From Candidatus Sericytochromatia bacterium (lineage in GTDB: Bacteria; Cyanobacteriota; Sericytochromatia; JACMPN01): a stretch of DNA of 10,266 bases. The notes under the pieces are model-generated. The model worked only from the letters and a program-made list of their open reading frames with translations. It did no database searches and was not told the DNA's origin. The stretch is taken from NCBI GenBank assembly GCA_014377495.1, contig JACMPN010000295.1, positions 1-10,266 on the forward strand, read 5' to 3'. Positions 1 through 5,661 of this stretch are shown piece by piece (the stretch's first letter is position 1; each line of letters starts with the position of its first letter). Made by a program: the position numbers and the translations under genes.

Positions 1-75
1 CACTCCGCCCCCCCGCCCCGGGGGGTAAGGGGCCAAACCCCAACCCCCCCCCCCAAATTTGTGGGCCGGGGGGCT
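1..75. repeat. Low-complexity C/G homopolymer tract at window edge
   Basis: This stretch is built almost entirely of C and G runs: seven C at 8-14, six G at 20-25, four G at 29-32, eleven C at 44-54 and six G at 68-73. Read on the minus strand it lies just downstream of the phosphohexomutase-like gene and presents an 11-G run followed by TT and GGGG, which could form a G-quadruplex. The 68-73 G run can also pair with the 44-54 C run as a crude hairpin. Such tracts are error-prone and often end contigs, so individual bases here should not be trusted. No gene is visible. Confidence 0.6.
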
Positions 76-95
76 TTGTGTTTTGACCCTATACG

Positions 96-1274
96 TTACC
101 GCTTGGCAGCGGCAGGCTCTTCGATCGTGGCCCGCAGCGCATGCAGTTGGGCGGAGGTATTTTGCTTGTAGTGGGCGATCGTCTCCAGGATCAGCATCCC
201 GATGAGGATGCCATCCGGCTGGAGCAGATGCGCCCGCAAGGCGATGCCGCCGTGCAGATCGGCCCCGATGAACGCACCGCCGGTGCGCATCATCTCGCCG
301 ATCAGACGCCAATCCGATCCTTCGACGTCCAGCACGTCGATGCCCTTGCTGCGGCAATATTCCCGGGTCAGCGGGCCTTCGCCTTCCGGAAGGACGACGG
401 TGCCTTCGTAGTCCCGGACTTCACTGAGGTAGCGGACGAGCAGCGCCAGGACGTCATCCGCCTCGAGCACTGCCCCGGAAGCATCGACGACCGCCACAGC
501 CGACCCGTCGCCATTCAGGCCCAGTCCGACCTGCAACGGTGTCCGGGGGGTGAGAACCAGTTGCTGGAGCGCCTGGAGGTTTTGCCGAGTCAGTTTGGGC
601 ACCAGGCCGCCGAACTGTGACTCCGGCACCTGCCGGGTCTCACGCACCAAACCGTTCGCCTGGGCCAGGATTTCCCGCAAGTAGCCACCGGCGGCACCGT
701 TCAGGTAGTCGACCGTGATGTCGAGGTTGGCCTTGGCAATCAACGGGAGTTGCACGAACCGGGACACTTGGTGGTAATAGCTGCGACGGGGGTCCGTGTC
801 GATGATCTCACCCGGGGTGATCGGCACCTTGGTCACCCGGTCGCCCATGGGACCGCCCATCTCCTCTTCGATTTCCGATGTCAGCTCCATCGGGGCCAGG
901 GCCGTCTGGGCGCTGAAAAACAGCAGGCCGCCATCGTCCGCAGGCGCATCGGCGGCCGTGAAGGCCATCCCGCCGGTGACGACTTCGTCCTTGATGGCCC
1001 AACCAATGACGGGCGTGGGCACCGGGGTCTCGATCAGGAAGGCGTCGAAGCCATTTTGTGTGACGACTTCGGCGGCTGCCCGGGCAAACTTAGGCATCAG
1101 GAACCGGGTGTCGTGGCCGATGACGAGGCGGGGCGGGAAATTATCGGAATAGTTCTGCATGCGGCGCAGGGTGGTGCAAATGGCTTGAGTCGCCTGACGG
1201 ACCCGCTCAAAGGTGAACGTCTCGGCCAGCGGACCTGTCCAGCCATGTGCCGTAAAAAAGATTTTGATTGTCAC
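96..1274 (-). CDS. Phosphoglucomutase/phosphomannomutase-family protein, probable pseudoenzyme lacking domain IV
   Basis: The protein (392 aa from GTG at 1274) follows the alpha-D-phosphohexomutase family: IK..F...GW at the N-terminus, FTFERVRQATQAI, then GHDTRFL, PTPVIGWAI, GG.xFTA, a DYLNGAAGGYL segment, FGGLVPKLTRQNL and DGILIGMLILETIA. The active loops are altered. The phosphoserine loop TASHNP reads TAADAP (residues 106-111), so the catalytic Ser is Ala. The metal loop DGDxDR reads NGDGSA (254-259). The sugar loop GEESGG reads GADLHGG (337-343). The N-terminal GTDGWR reads TAHGWT. The family is usually ~450-470 aa; here a TAA stop removes the C-terminal domain with the RPSGTEP phosphate loop. 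Catalysis is therefore unlikely; sugar-phosphate sensing or a structural role is inferred. The gene lies 39 bp downstream of the isomerase gene (1314-2378), so the two are probably co-transcribed. I chose the GTG at 1274 because family homology starts there and AGGAG lies 12 nt upstream; a GTG at 1304 would add 10 residues. Confidence 0.85.
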   Translation of the reverse strand: MTIKIFFTAHGWTGPLAETFTFERVRQATQAICTTLRRMQNYSDNFPPRLVIGHDTRFLMPKFARAAAEVVTQNGFDAFLIETPVPTPVIGWAIKDEVVTGGMAFTAADAPADDGGLLFFSAQTALAPMELTSEIEEEMGGPMGDRVTKVPITPGEIIDTDPRRSYYHQVSRFVQLPLIAKANLDITVDYLNGAAGGYLREILAQANGLVRETRQVPESQFGGLVPKLTRQNLQALQQLVLTPRTPLQVGLGLNGDGSAVAVVDASGAVLEADDVLALLVRYLSEVRDYEGTVVLPEGEGPLTREYCRSKGIDVLDVEGSDWRLIGEMMRTGGAFIGADLHGGIALRAHLLQPDGILIGMLILETIAHYKQNTSAQLHALRATIEEPAAAKR

Positions 1275-1286
1275 GATGCCTGTTCG

Positions 1287-1291
1287 CTCCT
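1287..1291 (-). promoter_or_regulatory. Ribosome binding site AGGAG for the mutase-like gene
   Basis: AGGAG on the minus strand lies 12 nt before the GTG at 1274. The spacing is somewhat long, but it is the best site nearby and it supports the internal GTG over the GTG at 1304, which has no purine-rich site before it. Confidence 0.4.
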
Positions 1292-1313
1292 GCCAACGTG
1301 CCACGATGAAGGT

Positions 1314-2378
1314 TCAGGGAGACGCCGGGGACGCCGCCTGCATGCGGGCCTTCAGCTGCTGGATGGCCCCGACCGGAGTCGGATCAAGGCCTCGTAATAA
1401 CGCTTGATAGATACTAACATAGTCGCCCAAGGTCACCAGGGACATCTGCCGGGCCAGCAGCGGTCCTCCGCTGCCCTCCAGTTCCGAAACGCCCTGCCAG
1501 CGATCCGCCAGCATGGCCAACGTGATGTCCAGCTGTGCGCGGACCAGGGGATGGGTTTCGGACTCCCGGAAGAGCACCAGGTGGTAGGGTGCAGGCGTCA
1601 TCGCATGCAACGGCACGATTTCGTTGTGGGTCATTTCCGGAAATGCGGCAACGAGGGCCATCAGCTTGGCGTTCTCGTTGATCTGGGTCTGCCAGCGTTG
1701 TGCCACGGCCACCGTGTGCGGGGTCAAGCCCAGCAAGTATGGCGTGGTTTCGTTGAATGACCGGGCAAGCGCCTGGGCCTGACCGTCCTGGCCATTGCCT
1801 TCGGCCGAGACGACCTTTGCCATGGCTTCCCAGGCGGCGACGGCTGCCCGTTCGCCGGGGGTGAGGCCGTCACACAGGGACGTGGCGCCCAGCAGCGAAA
1901 AGAAGATTTCCGGCAAGGCCGCCCGCGGCTGCATGCCGGGCGGTACGGGCACCAGCAGCCGACCCGATTCCCGGAGACTGCGGCTGAGCTGCCCGCCACT
2001 GCTGATGCCCACGATGCGGCAGCCAGTTTCCTGAGCCCGGTGGTAAGCATCGAGCGTCTCCGCCGTGTTGCCGGAATAGCTGAGAAACACCGCCAACGTG
2101 TCAGGACAGACCCAGGCCGGCAGGCCGGGACCACGCTGGACCGTCATCGGCCGGCTCTCCTGCTGACCGAGCGATGCCCGCCACAGGTCGCCCGAAATCG
2201 CCGATCCACCCATGCCGCAGATGAAGACGTTCTGGCAGCCGGCCGCCAATTTCGTCACGGCAGCGGCCAACGTCTGCGCCTGGCGAAAGGCCGACTCCGC
2301 CCGGGCCGGAGACCGATCCGTCAAAGCCAACATGCCGTCGTGGTCCAACTGGTGAATCGTCGCTGGCTGCAGGCTCAT
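1314..2378 (-). CDS. Bifunctional phosphoglucose/phosphomannose isomerase (SIS domain)
   Basis: This 354-aa cytoplasmic enzyme should interconvert glucose-6-P or mannose-6-P with fructose-6-P. Two SIS lobes are visible. The first carries GMGGSAISGD (55-64) and SYSGNTAETL (100-109), then ISSGGQL (125-131) and the family hallmark PRAA (151-154). The second carries INENAKLMA (233-241), PEMTHNEIVPLHA (247-259) and the C-terminal signature LDPTPV..I..LK (331-343). By alignment to the archaeal PGI/PMI family, Glu235, His251 and Lys343 sit where catalytic residues are known, so the site looks intact, unlike that of the next gene. The length matches the family. I set the start at ATG 2378: the frame stays open to 2996, but that upstream part runs antisense to the lipoprotein gene and has no SIS homology, whereas GAGG precedes 2378 by 8 nt. 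It is first in an operon with the degraded mutase-like gene. It is divergent from the lipoprotein-hom operon across 147 bp. Confidence 0.92.
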   Translation of the reverse strand: MSLQPATIHQLDHDGMLALTDRSPARAESAFRQAQTLAAAVTKLAAGCQNVFICGMGGSAISGDLWRASLGQQESRPMTVQRGPGLPAWVCPDTLAVFLSYSGNTAETLDAYHRAQETGCRIVGISSGGQLSRSLRESGRLLVPVPPGMQPRAALPEIFFSLLGATSLCDGLTPGERAAVAAWEAMAKVVSAEGNGQDGQAQALARSFNETTPYLLGLTPHTVAVAQRWQTQINENAKLMALVAAFPEMTHNEIVPLHAMTPAPYHLVLFRESETHPLVRAQLDITLAMLADRWQGVSELEGSGGPLLARQMSLVTLGDYVSIYQALLRGLDPTPVGAIQQLKARMQAASPASP

Positions 2379-2386
2379 CGGTACAT

Positions 2387-2390
2387 CCTC
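2387..2390 (-). promoter_or_regulatory. Shine-Dalgarno GAGG fixing the isomerase start
   Basis: GAGG on the minus strand sits 8 nt before the ATG at 2378. It decides in favour of a 354-aa isomerase and against the much longer in-frame extension. Confidence 0.6.
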
Positions 2391-2455
2391 ATGCGTCGCC
2401 ACAAATGTGGGTGAAAATTTGCCAGAGAAATGGATTTCCGGCGACTTTGCAGCGA

Positions 2456-2464
2456 ACATTAGCA
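2456..2464 (-). promoter_or_regulatory. Possible extended -10 (TGCTAATGT) for the isomerase operon
   Basis: On the minus strand TGC precedes TAATGT, which resembles an extended -10 element (TGn + TAnnnT). No convincing -35 lies 16-18 bp upstream. Transcription from here would give a ~70-nt leader before the ATG at 2378. This is a weak call based on one hexamer. Confidence 0.25.
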
Positions 2465-2490
2465 TGCTTCCTGGGCGAGGCCGGGGGCGC

Positions 2491-2519
2491 TTGGCGGGCT
2501 GGCATGCTTGGGTTACCCT
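2491..2519 (+). promoter_or_regulatory. Promoter TTGGCG-17-TACCCT for lipoprotein-hom, probably leaderless
   Basis: A -35 TTGGCG (2491-2496), a 17-bp spacer and a -10 TACCCT (2514-2519) lie directly before the ATG at 2526. Only 6 nt separate the -10 from the start codon, so transcription should begin at or next to the A of the ATG, giving a leaderless message. No Shine-Dalgarno is present before this ATG, which fits. The same -35 hexamer and spacing recur at 5383-5388 on the other strand. Confidence 0.5.
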
Positions 2520-2525
2520 GCCACC

Positions 2526-2981
2526 ATGCGTTATGCCTCGTATGCTGCTGGAGCCGTCCTGCTGGCGATGACCGGCTGCAGGCACACCCCACCGTCGCTT
2601 CTCGACGGACATGCGGCGCTGCCTGACAGGTCCCACGTCCTCGTCCAGGGCGAGACGAATCTGCCCGATCAGGCGCAGATCCTGATCAGCCTGCAGGACC
2701 AGAAGGATCAGACGGTCGTTGTCCAGGGCCTGCCCCTGGTCAAGGACGGGCGCTTTCGGTCCCTGCTGACATTGCCCGACGGGTTGTCTGGCGGTGCCTA
2801 CCTGATCCGCCTCAGCTTTTCCCCGACGGCATTCGACTGGTCGAAGGGCCTGGTGCTCAAATCGGTCGGTCGCAAAGGGGAATACCTGAGCGGCGAGCGG
2901 GTCAAGCGGGTAGGAAACGTCACCATTTTGCAGCGGGACCTGCCGCTCTTGATACCAACCGACAAAGGGGGAGCGACATGA
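2526..2981 (+). CDS. Small predicted lipoprotein with beta-sandwich-like domain
   Basis: This is a 151-aa protein of unknown function. The N-terminus is a short type II signal peptide: MRY, a hydrophobic stretch AAGAVLLAM, then TGC with the lipidated Cys at residue 18. The mature part is beta-rich and includes VLVQGETNLPDQAQILISL (38-56), a pattern of 'G-x-TNLPD-x-x-x-L-x-V-S-L' that I associate with surface Ig-like domains in several bacteria. Strands alternate through KDGRFRSLLTLPDG and AYLIRLSFSP. A TTG at 2508 could extend the frame by six residues, but the ATG at 2526 begins the signal peptide and fits the promoter. The TGA stop overlaps the hom ATG (ATGA at 2978-2981), so translation of hom is probably coupled to it. 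Membrane anchoring (inner or outer leaflet) is inferred. No link between this protein and homoserine metabolism is evident from sequence. Confidence 0.8.
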   Translation: MRYASYAAGAVLLAMTGCRHTPPSLLDGHAALPDRSHVLVQGETNLPDQAQILISLQDQKDQTVVVQGLPLVKDGRFRSLLTLPDGLSGGAYLIRLSFSPTAFDWSKGLVLKSVGRKGEYLSGERVKRVGNVTILQRDLPLLIPTDKGGAT

Positions 2982-4276
2982 GTACCGGAGCCACACCGAT
3001 TGGCGTGGGCATGCTGGGCTGCGGGGTGGTGGGCGCCGGCGTGGTCAAGCTCCTGCAAGACAAGTCAGCGCTGTACGCCCATCGCACGGGTCGGCGGATC
3101 GAACTCGCCAAGGTCGGCGTGCGTGACCCCCACAAGGACCGTGGCGTCGCCCTCGATGCCGCCCTGCTGACGACGGACCTGCATGCCGTGACGACGGATC
3201 CAGACGTGGACATCGTCGTCGAACTGATGGGCGGCACGGAGCCGGCTGTCGAGCTGATGCTGGAGGCAATCCGCCACGGCAAGCATGTCGTCACCGCCAA
3301 TAAAGAGGCAATCGCCAAATTTGGTCGGGAGATCTTCACGGCCGCCAATGAGATGGGCGTGGACGTTTACTTCGAAGCGTCCGTGGGCGGGGGAATCCCG
3401 GTCATCCAGCCATTCAAGCGCAGCCTCATCGCCAATGAGGTGACGGAACTGGCCGGGATCATCAACGGGACGACGAACTACATCCTCACGGCCATGACCG
3501 AACAAGCCCGGGACTTGGCCGACGTGCTCGACGAGGCGCAGCGTCTGGGTTATGCCGAAGCGGATCCGACGGCTGACGTGGACGGTCATGACGCCAAATA
3601 CAAACTCGCCATTCTGGCGAGCCTGATCTTCGGCTGTCGGATCGACGTCGACCAGATCCATTGCGAAGGCATCCGGGGCGTCACCGCCACGGATATCGCC
3701 TATGCCAAGCAGTTCGGCTACGTGATCAAGCTGTTGGCCAAGGCGGCGCAGCACGAACGGGGGATCGAGGCGCGGGTCCATCCGTGTCTCGTCCCGGTGG
3801 GCCATCCGATGGCGGCCGTCAACGGCGTCTACAATGCCCTCTTTCTCAAAGGTGACGCTGTCGGCGACGTCATGCTTTACGGGCGGGGTGCCGGGCAGAT
3901 GCCGACGGCGAGCGCCGTCGTCAGCGACATCCTGAATATCGCCAGCGACATCACGGCTGCCAAATCAAGCAGACTGATGGCCTGCCAGCACAACCACACC
4001 GGCACATTGCTGCCGATGAGCGAGACGATCAGTCAGTTTTACCTGCGGCTGTCCACCCACGACCGGCCCGGCGTGTTGGGATTTGTCGGCAGCGGCCTCG
4101 GCCAGCACGGGATCAGCATCGAGACGTTCGTGCAGTCCCGCGTGACCGGAGGCCTGGCTGAAATGGTTTTCATTACCCGTCCGGCCCGCGAGGCGGATAT
4201 CCAGCACGCCCTGACGCAACTGAAGGCGTCGGATTCGGTGCATGATGTGTCCAGCGTGTTGCGTGTCGGTCCATGA
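2978..4276 (+). CDS. hom: Homoserine dehydrogenase with C-terminal ACT domain
   Basis: This complete 432-aa enzyme reduces aspartate-4-semialdehyde to homoserine with NAD(P)H, at the branch to threonine and methionine. The Rossmann NAD(P) site GMLGCGVVGAGV lies at 11-22. It is followed by ELMGGTEPA (82-90), HVVTANKEAIA (103-113) with the conserved Lys109, ASVGGGIPVI (134-143), the substrate loop INGTTNYIL (162-170), and LGYAEADPTADVDGHDAKYK (190-209). Asp205 and Lys209 align with the catalytic Asp/Lys pair. An ACT domain (about 353-430, YLRLSTHDRPGVLGFV then GISIETFVQS) should give allosteric inhibition, classically by threonine. The ATG overlaps the lipoprotein stop, and AAGGGGGAG lies just upstream (2965-2973). 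The gene stands alone, without thrB, thrC or an aspartokinase in view. I saw no leader peptide or riboswitch before the operon; the putative transcript start is at the lipoprotein ATG. Confidence 0.97.
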   Translation: MSTGATPIGVGMLGCGVVGAGVVKLLQDKSALYAHRTGRRIELAKVGVRDPHKDRGVALDAALLTTDLHAVTTDPDVDIVVELMGGTEPAVELMLEAIRHGKHVVTANKEAIAKFGREIFTAANEMGVDVYFEASVGGGIPVIQPFKRSLIANEVTELAGIINGTTNYILTAMTEQARDLADVLDEAQRLGYAEADPTADVDGHDAKYKLAILASLIFGCRIDVDQIHCEGIRGVTATDIAYAKQFGYVIKLLAKAAQHERGIEARVHPCLVPVGHPMAAVNGVYNALFLKGDAVGDVMLYGRGAGQMPTASAVVSDILNIASDITAAKSSRLMACQHNHTGTLLPMSETISQFYLRLSTHDRPGVLGFVGSGLGQHGISIETFVQSRVTGGLAEMVFITRPAREADIQHALTQLKASDSVHDVSSVLRVGP

Positions 4277-4328
4277 CGGAAAAATCTCAACGGGAGAGGA
4301 CGGCGGACATGCTGTCTGCGGCTGTTGC

Positions 4329-4357
4329 TTGTCGGCGCTTGGTCGGCTTGCTAGCAT
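4329..4357 (+). promoter_or_regulatory. Promoter TTGTCG-17-TAGCAT upstream of the ArsR/SmtB regulator
   Basis: A -35 TTGTCG (4329-4334), a 17-bp spacer and a -10 TAGCAT (4352-4357, preceded by TGC as in an extended -10) lie in the 115-bp gap after hom. The transcript would have a ~28-nt leader with a good Shine-Dalgarno (GAGGAG, about 4380-4385). No clear 12-2-12 SmtB-type operator is visible, although short palindromes (GCTAGC, GCATGC) overlap the -10. Confidence 0.45.
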
Positions 4358-4391
4358 GCCCACAATCTTTGAAACGTGATGAGGAGCCAGG

Positions 4392-4841
4392 ATGGTTGCC
4401 CAAGGGCGAGCAAAAGCCGGTCAAACCGACCAGCAACCGATGGCGATGAGCCAGCCGGATAACCGTCTGGCCGGCGACACGGAGGCCGACGAGGAAGTGC
4501 CCGCTGACGGCAGTCTCCGGATGCCGCAGGCGGCGGCGGCCATGGTGCCGCCGGTCTTGGCGGAGCAGTTGGCCGAGATTTTCCGGGCCCTGTCCGATCC
4601 GACCCGCGTGCGGCTGGTGTCGGCCCTGTCCGTGGGCGAATTGGCAGTCTGGGAACTGACCGAGTTGCTCGGGATCACCCAGGCCGCCGTCTCGCATCAA
4701 TTACGGTTTCTGCGTTTCCTGAAGCTGGTCAAGGCCCGCAAGGTCGGCAAGTCCACTTTGTACAGCCTCTGTGACCGCCACGTGATGAGCCTCTTCGCCG
4801 AAGCGCACGAGCACGTCATCGAGGGCGCCGAAGACGCGTAG
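4392..4841 (+). CDS. ArsR/SmtB-family metal-sensing repressor with alpha-5 zinc-type site
   Basis: This is a 149-aa winged-helix regulator. The first ~52 residues are a hydrophilic, Asp/Glu/Gln-rich extension without Cys or His. The core begins LAEIFRALSDPTRVRLVSAL (61-80), followed by the helix-turn-helix ELTELLGITQAAVSHQLRFL (about 88-110) and a beta-wing KARKVGKSTLYSL. The last helix reads D128-x-H130 with H141 and E144 further on. This spacing is identical to the Asp104/His106/His117/Glu120 alpha-5 zinc site of SmtB. The alpha-3 Cys motif of arsenic/cadmium sensors (ELCVCDL) is here ELAVWEL, with no Cys. A zinc (possibly cobalt or nickel) responsive dimeric repressor is therefore the best inference. 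No transporter or metallothionein gene adjoins it, so its target is elsewhere or itself. Start at ATG 4392 is supported by GAGGAG upstream; shorter starts at internal Met codons are possible. Confidence 0.88.
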   Translation: MVAQGRAKAGQTDQQPMAMSQPDNRLAGDTEADEEVPADGSLRMPQAAAAMVPPVLAEQLAEIFRALSDPTRVRLVSALSVGELAVWELTELLGITQAAVSHQLRFLRFLKLVKARKVGKSTLYSLCDRHVMSLFAEAHEHVIEGAEDA

Positions 4842-4880
4842 TGCCGTTGGGGTGGTCCGGGGCACCCCAACGGCACTTTT
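4841..4880 (+). terminator. Perfect 14-bp hairpin terminator between convergent genes
   Basis: Arms GTGCCGTTGGGGTG (4841-4854) and CACCCCAACGGCAC (4863-4876) pair without mismatch around an 8-nt loop, followed by TTTT (4877-4880). The first base of the stem is the last base of the regulator's TAG stop, and the T run touches the stop codon of the convergent GNAT gene (4880-4882). On the minus strand the hairpin follows the GNAT stop but lacks a T run, so it acts mainly for the plus strand. Confidence 0.9.
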
Positions 4881-5335
4881 CAGATCCAGCGGGTTAGCAG
4901 GAGGCGCTGCGGGGAAAACCCGAGCTGGGCGAAAAAGTCCACGGCAGTCTGGTGCCGGACTTTGATGGCGATCGACATCTCGCGAGCCCCATTTTGGGCC
5001 GACCAGGCGATCACGTCCTCGACAAGGTGGCTGCCCAAGCCATGCCGACGCATGTCCGGCACCACGTAGAGGTCCACCAGCTCCGCCAGGGTCGTGCCAT
5101 CCCGCCCGATCAGCCGGCAGGCAGCAAAGCCCACCCAGGTCTCGGTGCGCAACGTGCGCACACGGACGGTGTCATCCTGGAGCCAGCCCTGCAACCGGTG
5201 GTGCCAGTGACTGCGCCACTCGGCATCCGCGAAGGACTCCGGATAGGACTCCTCCAAATACGGCGTGATCAGACTCTCGATCATCGGCCCAAGATCGGCC
5301 GCTGATACCGACTCAGCTTGGAGGGTGACTTCCAT
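4880..5335 (-). CDS. GNAT-family N-acetyltransferase
   Basis: This 151-aa cytoplasmic protein has a standard GNAT fold. Beta-1/alpha-1 is VTLQAESVSAADLGPMIESL. The acetyl-CoA binding motif A is ELVDLYVVPDMRRHGLGSHLV (about 85-105), with R-R-H-G-L-G at 96-101 forming the pyrophosphate loop. Motif B is IKVRHQTAVDFFAQLGF (124-140); the usual Asn before the helix and the usual Tyr general acid are replaced (FF instead of fY). The acceptor substrate cannot be told. The frame is open upstream to 5449. I chose ATG 5335 because the fold starts there and because the promoter at 5360-5388 would start RNA at about 5353, downstream of the next ATG (5356). It converges on the SmtB-like gene and is divergent from the 61-aa/PIN-like pair. 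Confidence 0.85.
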   Translation of the reverse strand: MEVTLQAESVSAADLGPMIESLITPYLEESYPESFADAEWRSHWHHRLQGWLQDDTVRVRTLRTETWVGFAACRLIGRDGTTLAELVDLYVVPDMRRHGLGSHLVEDVIAWSAQNGAREMSIAIKVRHQTAVDFFAQLGFSPQRLLLTRWI

Positions 5336-5359
5336 CAATCGCGGCCCGTTACCCATGCT

Positions 5360-5388
5360 TGAATAGGAAGTATGCGAACAACCGCCAA
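5360..5388 (-). promoter_or_regulatory. Promoter TTGGCG-17-TATTCA for the GNAT gene
   Basis: On the minus strand, TTGGCG (5388-5383), a 17-bp spacer and TATTCA (5365-5360) precede the GNAT start. The -35 hexamer and spacing are identical to those at 2491-2519. A start about 7 nt past the -10 gives an ~18-nt leader to the ATG at 5335 and would exclude the ATG at 5356. Confidence 0.45.
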
Positions 5389-5419
5389 ATGACGGGACGC
5401 ACACGATAACCAGTATAAC
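5389..5419 (+). promoter_or_regulatory. Possible promoter with palindromic -10 for the 61-aa/PIN-like pair
   Basis: TATAAC at 5414-5419 is the most A/T-rich -10-like hexamer upstream of the pair; a poor -35 (ATGACG, 5389-5394) lies 19 bp before it. The -10 sits inside the inverted repeat CAGT-ATA-ACTG (5411-5421), which could be an operator for autoregulation. The putative -35 directly abuts the GNAT -35 (5383-5388), so the two divergent promoters are packed back to back. Confidence 0.35.
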
Positions 5420-5475
5420 TGACGTGGCAAGCCCTTGGTCATTCTGCACTGGCCGATCTCCCGAAAGGACCCCCT

Positions 5476-5661
5476 ATGCGCCAAAAACCATCGCAGCCAG
5501 AGGCTGCAAAACGTATCCTGGTGCGCCCTTCGCCCGCCCAGCCGGCTGAACTGGCTGCAGCCAACGAGGTTGTCACTGCCTGGCAGACAAAAGCGTGGGC
5601 CCAGCCTTTGCCTCAGCGCCAGGAAGCGCTGATCGCCTTATTGGAGGTGTTGGATGGCTAG
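5476..5661 (+). CDS. Small 61-aa protein, candidate antitoxin of the PIN-like protein
   Basis: I do not recognise a family. The protein has a basic, Pro/Gln-rich N-terminus (MRQKPSQPEAAKRILVRPSP) and a helical, hydrophobic C-terminal half (AELAAANEVVTAW, then RQEALIALLEVLDG). No AbrB, ribbon-helix-helix or Phd motif is evident. It has a strong Shine-Dalgarno: AAAGGA at 5464-5469, 6 nt before the ATG. Its end overlaps the next gene by 8 nt (5654-5661), and the Shine-Dalgarno of that gene lies inside it. Small size, first position, overlap and a PIN-like partner match the typical layout of type II toxin-antitoxin modules, where the first small protein neutralises the nuclease; antitoxin function is inferred from this layout only. 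Confidence 0.65.
   Translation: MRQKPSQPEAAKRILVRPSPAQPAELAAANEVVTAWQTKAWAQPLPQRQEALIALLEVLDG

Noticed and set aside
1302..1304. GTG at 1304 as start of the mutase-like protein
   Set aside because: It adds ten residues outside family homology and has no Shine-Dalgarno; the GTG at 1274 starts exactly where the family begins and has AGGAG upstream.
750..1397. Plus-strand open frame opposite the mutase-like gene
   Set aside because: Its composition is His/Arg/Gly-rich with no recognisable motifs, whereas the minus strand aligns with a known family over its full length.
2461..2509. Direct repeats GCATGCTT 40 bp apart between divergent promoters, also GCATGC near 4354
   Set aside because: GCATGC occurs about ten times in the window, also inside genes, so the intergenic copies are not distinctive.
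2379..2996. In-frame N-terminal extension of the isomerase (to 560 aa)
   Set aside because: It runs antisense to the lipoprotein gene, has no SIS homology, and the 354-aa start has its own GAGG site and matches the family length.
3065..3805. Minus-strand open frame opposite hom
   Set aside because: It is the complement of strongly conserved homoserine dehydrogenase codons and has no start context.
4277..4391. Possible terminator or riboswitch between hom and the regulator
   Set aside because: I found no stem with a T run and no conserved riboswitch core; only the promoter at 4329-4357 is supportable.
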